A stretch of DNA of 64,000 nt from Microvelia longipes (lineage: Eukaryota > Arthropoda > Insecta > Hemiptera > Veliidae), in NCBI GenBank assembly GCA_018340805.1, contig JACMZG010000008.1, positions 78,184,112-78,248,111 on the forward strand, read 5' to 3'. Numbering within the stretch: position 1 is the stretch's first letter; the number at the start of each line of letters is the position of its first letter. Below, one piece after another: positions 39,701 to 52,400 of this stretch. The position numbers and the translations under genes were made by a program. The notes below the pieces were generated by a model, which worked only from the letters and a program-made list of their open reading frames with translations, did no database searches and was not told the origin of the DNA.

Positions 39701-42700
39701 TTAACCAGACTATAGTTACTACAATTCCTATAACCTGATCTATATTTACTACGGTGCTTCTTTGGAGTCACCCGTGGTGTAGTGGTGAAGTTACGCGGCC
39801 AATACACAGAATGAATGGACTTTAGTCATAGAAATTCACGGCTCTTCTGTCTAGATTATATGAAATATACCTACACTTGAAATTAAAAGGGAGTAGAACA
39901 CTATCTTAGGGAGCTGGCAACAACGTGGCCTACTTGCCTGGTAGTTACTACCACTCCCCCCATATCACTATCACTAACACTATGGCACTTCTTTTAAATA
40001 CACCAATAGGTAGTATTTCAAAGATTTGTTTTCTGGGATATCATAAGTTCTCCTTTCTTTTTTAAACCCCTTGCTTCTATTAATCTTATAATTCTTCAGA
40101 TCATGGTTTACTTTTTTCCGTCAACTTTAATTAAGTTTTCAATCACGAACTGTTGCTATTTTTGCATGATACTACTTTAATGTATACTAAGTACATTGTG
40201 GTTAATTAATTGCTCTTGTTTTAATTGTTTTTTAGACCTCGCCATCTTTTTAAAGTCAAAAACTTCTAAATTAAGAGCTTTAACTCTGTCAATACCGTCT
40301 TAGTTGGATAGAAAAAAGAAAATAATACTTTTTCACAACCTTTGAAATAAAGAGAACTTTTTCTACTACCGGAACTGGAAAAAGAAAAGAGAGCAAAATT
40401 GTTTTTACTCTTAATTAATGAGAGGTGTAAAAAACTTAAGAATTGGTTGAAAAAAATCTCTTTTTTAACCTCCTAAATTAAGAAAGTCTAAAGAAAAATA
40501 GACCTGTAGTTTGTTGAAGACTCAGAATTAACCGCGTTTAATTGCCTTGGTGCTTAAACACCCATAATTGTTCTAAATATTTGCATCGTCATAACTAATT
40601 TGAGCAGCCTTAGTGGCCGAGGTCATCAGCGTCTGCATTTACACTGACCTTTTAAACTCACGGAGTTCTGGGGTTCGCATCCCAGGTTACGCTCTCAGTT
40701 TATATATGATTGTTTTTCAAATAAGTTGTCGCCAACTTTAGAATTCACTTGAAGCGTAACGGTTGCACTTCTTTAGAGGTGGTTCCCGCAGGGTTATCTC
40801 TGATGAGCTGCAAGGCTCTAAACGGTCATTTTTAATATATAAAACTAATTTAATGGTTCATATTCCTCTGAAAAGGCGTAAAATTCCCTATTTCAACTTT
40901 TTCGATTCTGAGCTGTGGAAAGTGTTAAATTTACGGCTGAACTTTTGGCTTTTATTTCACTTTTAAAGTACATACGTCGTGAGTTAATCTAATGGAATAT
41001 TGGATTTATCGTTTGAAGTCTATAATTCTAATTTCTAATAGTTAAATTTACGCTTAAGTTACTTGCTTTGACAATAACTACAATAGAGGTTTAGTAGTAA
41101 TAAAATAAGGGGCGTTATGGTTTAATTGGGCCATTGGAAGGGTCAATTATATTCATCTCCAAAGTTTTATGACTTAAGTCTATCAACACTCGCTAAGCGA
41201 TGAGGTTAAGCGTTTCTCAACAACAGAAAAGTAAAGTTACCCAATGTCTAGGGGTTGTTATAATAGGTACTAAATAAAAAGGTTGTTATATAATAATCAG
41301 CCCTCGCTTTAAAGTCTTCTATAGGTCTTCAAGTCATAATTACTATTATAAATTCATAATTCACGTCATAAGTACTTTTATAAAGTCATAATTCACTTCA
41401 TAAAAACTTATATAAAGTGATGATTCACGTCATAATTACTATTATAAAGTCATAATTCACGTAATAATCACTTTTATAAAGTCATGATTCACATCATAAT
41501 TACATTTATAAAGTCATAATTCACGTCATAATTACTTTGATAAAGTCATAATTCACCTCATTATTCATAAAGTCACTTTTATGAATTTTTGCATTATTGT
41601 TTAAAGAAAAGTCATTTTATTTAGTGAACTGTACATACATACACACACACACACACATATTATATATAAATATATACTATATATATATATATATATAATT
41701 ATATATATATATTATATATATATATATATAAACTGAGTTACATTGTGTTTATTGTCAAATGCTCATTCTATAACAGAATTATTCTAAGGCTTCAATAGTA
41801 AATATGTGTTGATTGAGTTCTACTATCACGAGGGAGGTAGTAAAAAATTCATCAGAGAGCTGAGCTACTTACAAGGGTTTGAACAAGTGGTTCCCCCATT
41901 CTCTCTTATCGCTGCTATAAATTTCTCTATATATTTCCTAACTGTTGCATATTTTGGGATAAAGGGAAATAAAAAGTTTATAAACAGATAAAGCAAGAAA
42001 TGATTCGTGAAAACTCTCTCAGTTCAAAAGTCAAGAAAACAAATTTGAGAAACAGATTCAAAGTTAGACTAACTCTTCCAACGGATCGATAACTATATAA
42101 TTCATCTCTACTATTAACCTTTGCTTCTGATGCAGTCATTACGACACTTCCTAAAAGTATTTGAATTTATCTTTTCAAATTAATGATAAATTAATTTAGC
42201 TGCTTAAATACATTGTGTCGTTTATTTTAAGCATAGCTATATTACTAGAGAGCTTTTCCTACCTCAATATATTGTGAAGCTTAAAACATCTTTTTGAGAC
42301 TATCGGTGGCTCTTTATAACCTCATTGAAACCTTCTGTAAGAGTAACTTAAATTAACAAATAAAGTAAATAACTGTTTATAAGGTTCTTAATTTAACAAG
42401 TTTTTCATATAATTGATGTTTTAGAATTTAGGTAAAACCTAATCAGCCGAAGCTGTGGTTAAGGTGTTAAGTGAGTTTATAATAAATCATAATACATTTT
42501 TTGTTGTTTGCTCTTTACACAGTCATTGTGTTTTGTTAATCAAACGTTACAGTGATTTTGTTCCGTTTTTTTAATTATATTAATAGTCGAAAGTGTTTAG
42601 GTTACTTGTTACATAAATCAGAATTTAACCTTTAGGATCCCTCTTGTAATAATATCTCTATGATTTTAAAATAGAAATTAATTTCTTGAGATGAAAGACA

Positions 42701-44565
42701 AATAGAAAGATTTGTAAACAGATTATTGGTTAGAGCTAAGAATAATATTGTTAGAATTACTTTGCTGAAAATTTTAATTAATATTAAGGTTTTCTATCTG
42801 GTCTTGAGAGGCGTAGGTTGTTGCTTGGATATGAGGGTTGAGAGGGTCTCACCTGAAAGACCTTTAGGTGAAAGGTTTAACAGATGAGATGCTCGAGCTT
42901 TACCATGCTTGTAAGTGAGAGAGATTCGTGGTCTAATAAGAAATGTCGGGTAGAGATATAGCTTTGTCAGAGATTTAGGAAATTACAGATAAGACAAAGA
43001 TCTTTTAGGCAATGAGATTATGAGAATTCGGCCAACTACTAATAATGATTTCGTCTAATAATAATGTACGAAAAATGTTTAATAAAATTTTAAAAAGAAT
43101 GTGTTAGGTTCCAACCTAACACATGGTGGAATGGTTCTCCAACAAATTGGGAGAACCAACCCTAGAAGAAAGTAAATGAAGTGTAAAAATAAAATAAAAT
43201 AGGGTTAGGGTATTCTGGATACAGGTTTAAAAGTCAGGATGAATTTTAAAAGGTAGAGCAGGTAAGGTTTTGGAACAAGAAAACTTTTCCTCGCGACTTC
43301 AATCTCGCTTCGCTTGTCCTCAGAATGTTAAGATTACCTAAAGCTTAAGGTGGTATTAATTCAGTCGCGATCTGGAGTGTTTGACCTTAGACTCGTTTTG
43401 TTCAACCTTAGAATGTCTTGGTTGAATAAAATTTAGGGTGGTCCAACTTTAGAAATTAAGTTTATTAAGTAACCCTTATTCTAGGACTTAGAAAACTAAT
43501 TCTATTTATTTTATTAGAAAACTAATCAAAAAAATTCTGGAAATACTTCTATGTACCAGCCTTAAAATACCTTAAAAATATAAAGGTAAACTAAAATAGA
43601 TTTTATGAGAAGTGAGTTGAAAGATGACGTCTCTTGAGATGTCTGCAGAAAGAGGTTTAAAAAGAAGGTAGAGGATAAAAGAGAGGAGATTTGTAGTTGG
43701 AGGTCTAGACTAAAGGTCTAGTAAAGTTTTGCTCCTAATCTAGTCTGGAATACTTCAAGGTTTCAAATAAAAGCTCAACATCCGTAAACACTATTCTATT
43801 CTACATGAGCAATGAAAAGCTTAATTTTCTCATTCTTTGATTTTCATGAAAAGGCCTCGTAATGAAAGCGATTATACCTTGATTAATGTTTCCTTTTGTA
43901 GAGGGAATCATTGTTTTAAATCTTGAAATTCCTAGATTCGACAAAAGTGAATCAGCTTTAGGTTTTCTTAATACAAAGGGAATTGAAATCTAATAATAAA
44001 TATTTAGCTTTAGTTTTGTTAATGTATTATTCCACTTTTCCATGAATATTTCTGTTTGATCTGAAAGCAACTAAATACTTCTTATATCACATACAGAGAC
44101 TATTAGTAGGTTTTACATTACTGTCACAGTGACATGGAGTTGAAGGTATAATGTAATTTTACGAAAAAGTGATTTCGAAGGAATACAATAAAATTCTCTG
44201 GCGCTTTTTATTTTTTTAATTAAAAATTACGAGTGTTGTTTGGTGGAGAAAATATTCGTGTGTGAATTTCAAATTCAAGGGAAATCCAAAGCAAGGATCA
44301 ACGGATTCTCTTTTGAGTTCTATATAAAACAGATATTTTTATACAAATTCTAATTTTCTCGTGGATTACAAAAACCCAATTTTGTTTTAAATAAATTCTG
44401 CAAATAACAGTTGATTGTAAATAAAAATACAATTTTTACAAGGATTTTGCGTTCTTAAAATTATTTATTTACAGAATTTTCATCATATAGAACACATCCC
44501 CGAGAAGGTTTGATTCGTCGACAAAATAGAAGTACAATACTTTACACACACACACACACACACAC

Positions 44566-44638
<73 letters not shown>

Positions 44639-44640
44639 AT

Positions 44641-44682
<42 letters not shown>

Positions 44683-46386
44683 TAATATATATAATATATA
44701 TATATATATACGTGTATGCCACGTTTAACTTCTTGAATTTACAAAAGGTGGTATCAAAATTTCCATACTATAATTAGGTTAAAAAGAGTAAATTTGAACC
44801 AACTTTACTCCGAGGTTAGACAACCATTTTGAAAGTATGAAACTATTTTTTACCCATATTTTTAGGGGATATGTTGGTGAATCTGAAATTCTTCACCCGG
44901 TGTATTAAAATACTTCCCCATTATATTACAGATGAAGAAGTGTTGAAACTGACTGAATATTGGAAGAAGAATTTAACTGCGAATCTAAAAGATCCTATAG
45001 GAGAGACATATGTAGATCTTTCCGCTGACGGCTGTAGAAGAATGGAGTGCAATATGGGAAATCTTGTTGCGGATGCATTTTTAGCTTATGTGAGTAATTT
45101 TATTTAAATTACTTGTTTGTAGTCCATTCCTTGTTTGTTCTCAATGGAATTTTTAGTAAAAAAAAATCGAGAAGGATGTCTTTTGGGGAACACTGAATCG
45201 AACAAATTTAGTGTGGAGTAGTTGACGACTCATAGGACTCATTGCTAGAAGTCGTAGGTTCAAATATTGGTGCTGAAGATAATTTATAGCAGTTTTATAT
45301 ATATACACTGTTTATGTATATAACTATCTAATCATTTTGGCACTGAGGTCCGCAAGACGGACATCTTTGCAATGCGTGATTCCGTTCTGAACAATAGATT
45401 TCTTCGTTAAGTTTCTAATTTATGTTTTATAACCTGACTAGTAGCAGTACTGCTTTATTCTAAATTGTTCTAGATTTTTTAAACGGAATGTGCTAAAACA
45501 TTAAAAATTAGCATAAACTAAGCTTTAAACGAGTTCATACTTAGAATAATACTGATACAGAAGGAGCATAGGACCGTAAACAAAATACAATAATTGTATT
45601 TTGTTTACAGCATCATCCGCTGATAATACGAAAGCCGGTTTACTGGCCTTAAGTAGGGGTACCACCCTAACAACAAAACATCTTATTATAAATGTATCAT
45701 TAATATTCACCAATAAAAAAAGATCATAAAAACAAATAATATATCATAAATAGCCAGCTCAGTATTAAATAAAATCGTTCTTAGACATCAATAGTAGAAG
45801 AGGGATCTTCATTTAGTTGACGAGGATTACTTTTAATATAATTTTAATTATAAACGTTAAAATACAATTTAAAATGCTTAAAAAATGAAATGCACCGATA
45901 TTTCTATTCGTATTTATGAATAATCGATCATAAATTAATAATAGAATATGATAATTTAGCAACTTGGAGTGTTGCTAACTCTGTTATAAGAAAAAAATCT
46001 GGTGCGATGGTCCGCATGTCGGGCGAATTTCCTTTGGAATGCGTGTTTCCACGCATAACAATCCATTTCTTGCTTAAGGATCCGGTTTATGCTTTATAAC
46101 TTTAGCTGTTACTGAATTGTCAAGCACTACTCGTGATTGGTAATGGAAATCATTTAAGATTTTTATTTTTATATTCATTAAAAAATAAATTAATAATGAA
46201 ACTCTTTTTATGAAGTTATCCAGAATAAGTATGTAAAAAACGCATAATCAAAAATTATTAGGTTAGTTTATAAAATAAAAGTTACACACCAGTGTAAGCT
46301 CTAAATTATTTTTTTTCTATACAAAGATCTACTTAAGTTTTTTAAATTGTTTTAATATATAGTTAAATATATTTGAAATATAGTTT

Positions 46387-46475
<89 letters not shown>

Positions 46476-49400
46476 GATATTTATTTTAAAAATGAATTAA
46501 TAATAATTTTAATTTATTCAAACTTTAAAAGAAAGAAATGTATCGTCAACAAATATTGCAATGATCTGTATTTATCGGATATTCAAAAAGTCAGTCAGGT
46601 AATGTTTAACATGCCAAGGGATAATACTTTACCTACCATGGAAAATTGTAAAACCCGTGTATTTTTAGTGTAACTTTAAATACTAAGGCATGTAATAATT
46701 TACCTGCCATAAGACATTGTATAAAACGTGTTTTTTAAGTGTACCTTTAAACTCTATAGCAGGTAATACTTAAACTGACTTTTTTTTAATTTTACCAGCC
46801 TGTTTTTAAAATCCTAGTGATAATCTATCAAAATAGCAATTTTCTGCCTAAAAGTAGTTGAATAATGATTACTTTTCTTCCAGTGAGTAGATAAAATATT
46901 ACAGTATGATTGAAGCTCAAAGTAAAAGCAGTTATTTGTAAATAAACTACATAAATTCAAGAGGTGGAATATCCAAGGGAGTCATATTTAGGAGTAAATC
47001 AATAATCTCGCTTGTATCTGTCAATATTTACATGTTTACAACCTGTTATAGCTCTCTAGAGCATTCCACCTGTCTGCACCTCCACGTGTAAGAGTGTGTG
47101 TTTCAGTGAGAGAAGGATGTAATAAAATTAGGGGGAAAACCTCAGTGGTAAACCTTTTTTCCCAAAACCAGTAATCTGTATTCATTTTCTATTTTCAATT
47201 CAGTGTTACCAACGGTCTAACCTGTTGCATTTGTATTTTGATATTTCTTTTTCTCCAGTTTACTTTTTACCAAACATTTGGTTTCTTTACCGTCTGTATA
47301 CAGGAAAAGTATAATGTTTGCACTAAATATCTAAAACAAAGATATCACCTGAATTATCCGTTTAAAGTGTTGTCCGTTTAATGACCTCAGTCAATAACAC
47401 TATGTTGTCTATATGTGTGTGTGTGTGTGAGTCATAGTCACACACACATAGACATACAGACAACATAGTGGAATTGACTGCCACTATCACTGTAGCTCCA
47501 AATATGTATGCTAGAGAATTAACATTTGGTACAAAAATAAATGTTTAGGTCTAGACAAGTATATTTTTACTGTTTGTTAGATCATGTAAATTAAGCAACA
47601 TTGAGCGTGCTCAGTTATCCATGGGTAACCACTGAAAATGAAACGGATGTATTTACTATCTAGAGTGCGACGTGTTGGAGTTCAAATTTGTTAAATTTTA
47701 TATTCTAAAGACGAGCGTAGCGAGTATTAAGCAGGGAGGATGAGCTTAGCGAATCCGATGTAATGAGGAAAAGTTCCGAGGTACCCCGTACCCTCATTTA
47801 TATAAATAATTGTATAAATTATTTATAACTATTTAAATGTAAATTATGACAACCTAGACTCTGTATGTTATTATTTTAAGGTCGTACGAGGCGAGGAAAA
47901 ATTCTTCAAGTACTGATGGCGTTTCAAATTTAAAAATATTCTTAATAATATTATTTATGAAACAAGTTTTAAATTGTCTAATCTAAAAAATGTTTTAGAA
48001 GTTTGCAGCTAAAATTGCGAGTTTAATAAACCGGCTATACTGGAGTGTATTCATGCAACTTCGATAAACACATTAGACCCTTAAATGCAATCACGTGAAG
48101 TATTAAATTTAAAGTTTTCTGCATTTTCACGCCTTTCAAGTTTTGTTGCAAGTTTTATCGTCTTGTTTCTATCAAGTTTCAGTTGAGCAAAGTTGTGTTT
48201 TAGCTGAGAGAAATTGTATCACCTTTATAACCACAGTTTCCCACCTGACTCTTATGTCGCTTGTTTTATGTTTAACTCCAGACTGGGTTACATTTTAAAA
48301 TAAAATATCTGAGGGTTTACATTTTTGACATCGTAGTACATTTTTCGGCTTTCTTATCTTCTCTTGTAATAGAAAGTGGAAACGCTGTAAAAAGATATCT
48401 GCGTTTATATGAATTCCTAACGTATGAGCACCTACACAGACCAAAACAGATCAAAAATAGGGTGCAAGGTACCTCAGAACTTTTCCTTATTCCATAGAAT
48501 CAGCTACGCTTATCTAAATAATATGAAAACGCCTCATTTATAGTTTAGTACATCTTATGCATCGCTGTGCTAATCTTAAAACAAGGAAGTTAATTTTTAT
48601 TCCCAGGAGTCAGCCATCCGTCTATTGACCACGCTCAACGCTCATTAACAAAAGTGATCCGACAAAAACCGTCGTTTGTATTAAGAATACAATCGATCGA
48701 TACTACCAGAATTGATCGAATACCGTCGATCAATACTACCAGAATAATCCGTTTCATGTGTTTAAAATATTCTGGATGGTATAAAAAGTTGTCTGTCTAT
48801 GTGTGTTTGTGTGTGTGTGGGTGTGTGTGTGCGTGTAGATGTGTGTGTATAAGTGTGTAACTGTTATCTTCGTTATCACCCACTGTATTTATAATAGAGA
48901 GTTAAAAATTAAAACAACAATCAACCTTTAGGTCTAAATGTGCAATTGGATACAGGAAACTTTGATAATGGCACTTATCATGATTAGAGGGCGAAATTAT
49001 GAGTTTTAATAACAAAAGAGTGTTTAGTGCTGGCCAAAAGATATGTTATAAAGTCATAGAGATCAACATTATATTATATTCAAGTCATGTTGTGAAAATG
49101 TTTAGACATGACTTATATCGATGGATTCAGAAAACCTTTATAAAGTCATTAATTATTATTAGAAAGCAGAATTAAAGAGTATTGATTCCAAAATAGAGGT
49201 AAAGGCAAAAGGAAAGAAAAAAAATAATGCCGTTGGTCTATAATACAAAAATAATTTAGGCGAGAATAATCGTTGGTCTTTTAATACAAAAATAATTTAG
49301 GCGAGAATAATCGCTGTTGGTCTTTAATACAAAAATAATTTAGGCGAGAATAATCGCTGTTGGTCTTTAATACAAAAATAATTTAGGCGAGAATAATCGC

Positions 49401-52400
49401 CGTTGGTCTTTAATACAAAAATAATTTAGGCGAGAATAATCGCTGTTGGTCTTTAATACAAAAATAATTTAGGCGAGAATAATCGCTGTTGGTCTTTAAT
49501 ACAAAATAATTTAGGCGAGAATAATCGCCGTTGGTCTTTAATACAAAAAATAATTTAGGCGAGATAATCGCTGTTGGTCTTTAATACAAATAATTTAGGC
49601 GAAATAATCCTGTTGGTCTTTAATACAAAATAATTTAGGCGAGAATAATCGCCGTTGGTCATTAGTGCAAATACATATAATTTAGGTTACAATACTCGTT
49701 GTTGATTCTAAAAGAATTAAATATGTTAAACCTTATAAGTTTTTAGCTTCAGTTTGTTATAAAATGTACATTCTCGTTTGTAACAAACTTTAACAACTTA
49801 CATTTTTTAATTTTATGTGAAATAGTTTTTTCGATGGATCCCAATTAATTTTAATTAATCTAACACTAGTCTGTATGTTGAGAGTTTAGTAGTGAGAAAT
49901 TGATGACTTTAACAAAAGCTTACTTTTATAAAGTAGAAAAGAAACGAAGGAAAATAAGGAATAGAATAGGAGACAGTTCTGGTCCAGGTTATATGAGGCC
50001 GTGTTTTCTTAAGCCTGCTCTACCAAACTGGATTTTCTTCCCATAACTGATCTAATAAGCCAACACAAGATTTCTAGATTGCATTCAAAACCTACTTTTT
50101 TTAGCAATACCGTACTCTGGAATTTTCAAATGGCTCATATATATAAATTCTAAATTACCCTAAATAAAGAATTGAATAAAAATGATTTTTAAAACATTTT
50201 ATAGAAAAATGCAATCGAAAAAAATTAATAGGTTACATTTGTTGTTAAACATATTGAATTTGCCTTTAGAATGCATAATTTTGTGCTTAACAATTCATCT
50301 CTTGCTTAAATTTCCTGTTTCGAAAGATACTTATTCACTGCTAACATTCGTCTCGAAACTTGTTTCTTATTATTGCTGTTAACTCTTTAAGAATGCGTTA
50401 AAATAATATGACCAGAAAAAGTCAAATCTTAATGAAGAAAAAAATCCTTAACAAGTATTTTATTCAACTGCCATGTATTTAGTAAATTTCCATTTAGCAG
50501 TCAAGTGATTTGGAATGTTGCTTACTATGTTCTAGTCAAATCTTATGAGTTCTGCTGAAAACGAGTTATCATGAGTTTGTGAATCGAGGCTCCACAAAAC
50601 CTTTTTCTTCCTGGCTAGTACTTATGAAAGTTGTACGATTTTAAAACGGGTTAATTCCAACCAGATTTACAACATTAATATCATTTTCTTTATTTCCCTA
50701 CATTTAACAATTTTATCACATTTTTCCAGAAGCTAATAAGGTTGGGGTCATGGGGGTAAAATTTATTATCAGCATCAGTTCTGGTTTTATCGATTGATGT
50801 ATAGAATCACTTTTTTACTAATAAATTCGTTTATATCGTTTATATGAGTATGCCACTCATATAAACTAGTATATTTATATACTATATGTATGACAAATAC
50901 TAAATATACGACTAACTGATGTAGGGCAACAACCATGTGGCCGTGAAGCGAGCTTACGTAGCCGCAAGGCCGCAAAGCGGCACCCAACGCAATAGCCACG
51001 TAACGGCCAAAATGCCAAGATGTATTTACCAGAGATGAACGGTGCTCTCTTACCGCCATTATGCATGTCAAGAAAAAACAATGTATCATTTAATACTACC
51101 AAGTTTTGCAAAACATTAATAGTTGACACGATATAATCGTGCGAGAGGCACCTGGGAAATGTAACGAGCAAAATGCAATGCTACATCTAGGAACTGCATT
51201 ATTCAACATTCGTCGATGGCTCTACATAATGTCTAGTCCCACTCCAAGAGATGAGCGTTTCGTTCTTTCACCAACATGCAACGCTCGTCTCTGGTAAATA
51301 TTTCACATTATATTCTTCAGAATTAATTTAAGGTCAGAGTGAGTTCAGGCTCTGTCGGCGCCCTAATGGATTAAAAATAATTGTTGCTTTAAAATTTCGA
51401 TGACGTTATACATCTCCTGCAACCAAGAGACTTGGTAACCTTGGTTACCTAGTTATATGTATCGGTTTAAACTATAAGGATACCTTTAACCTCGAACTTA
51501 AACACGCGAATATGTTATTTAACACGTTTTCTAAACACGTAAATAACTTTGAAATACCTAAATACATTTTCATCTTAATTTTTTGCCTGAAAGAAAAGGA
51601 TTAAAATGTTGGTTTGTTTAAACATTAAAGATTGCAGCGTTAATAAGAACGTTAAATGTTAAAATATACCGTTAAAAACGAAAAATCCAGAGGAATAAGG
51701 TTTAAAGAGACGAGGTTTTATTTTTCGCTTTTAATGATTTTAATTTAAAGTTTTTGTGTGCGGTTGTAGAGTTAAGCGGGTGTGTAGCAGTAATATAGTG
51801 ACGTAACAACCAGTTGCTTTTTAATACTGAGTATAATATGGAGATAAAGGAGATAATAACATTAAGCAACCTTATGATAGCGGATTCTTCTTTTCTTCTT
51901 TCATGTTTTGTATTTTTTCAACATGGTTTAATTAATTTTCACGTTTCTTTATTTATACCGTTGCATAGAAATTTAGATAGAAAAAATATTCCGGTATAAA
52001 TTTCTTCGGAATAATCAGTTTCAGGTGTTTTTAAAACCTCCTGAGTGGTTTTCACAATGTTGTCTGTCTGTATGTGTGTGTATTTGTATATGTATGGAAA
52101 AGAGGACAGGAAAAATGTACACGGGGAAAAATACAATGAAAAAAACACGGAAAAAAACTACACGGGAAAAACTACAGAAAAAATGCACGGAAAAAAGTAA
52201 ACGGAAAAATATACATTGAAAAAAGTACATAGCTTTGTTCCCGTGTCCTTTTTCCGTGTGTTTTTAAGACTTCCTAAATGGTTTTACAAAGTTGTCTGTG
52301 TGTGTGTGTGTGTCATTGTCGTACAACAGCGAAATAATGACTCAGCTTAAATTTCAAAAGCGCAGGGACATGATCAGATTGAGATTTAGCACAGATGTAG

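Larger units (their letters stand above)
35597..44931 (+). other. Intron between exons c and d (9.3 kb)
   Basis: GT-AG, phase 1. Repeats inside are listed separately. At 35640-36200 is a repeat with a small palindrome (AATTTCATATTATATGTATA), GTGACGTCATTAA and a GC-rich end, related to 50770-51010. No gene is recognised in 38130-39100, 40040-40600 or 42663-44540. Confidence 0.85.

Noticed and set aside
48654..48860. 68-codon plus frame ending in a Cys-rich VCVCLCVCGCVCAC stretch, considered as a small Cys-rich peptide
   Set aside because: The Cys run is translated (TG)n microsatellite, and the frame spans the junction of two repeat fragments.
50787..51171. Two overlapping minus frames of about 100 codons in a GC-rich patch
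   Set aside because: The sequence is two dispersed repeats joined together (shared with 36.1 kb and 17.1 kb); GC content alone keeps the frames open.
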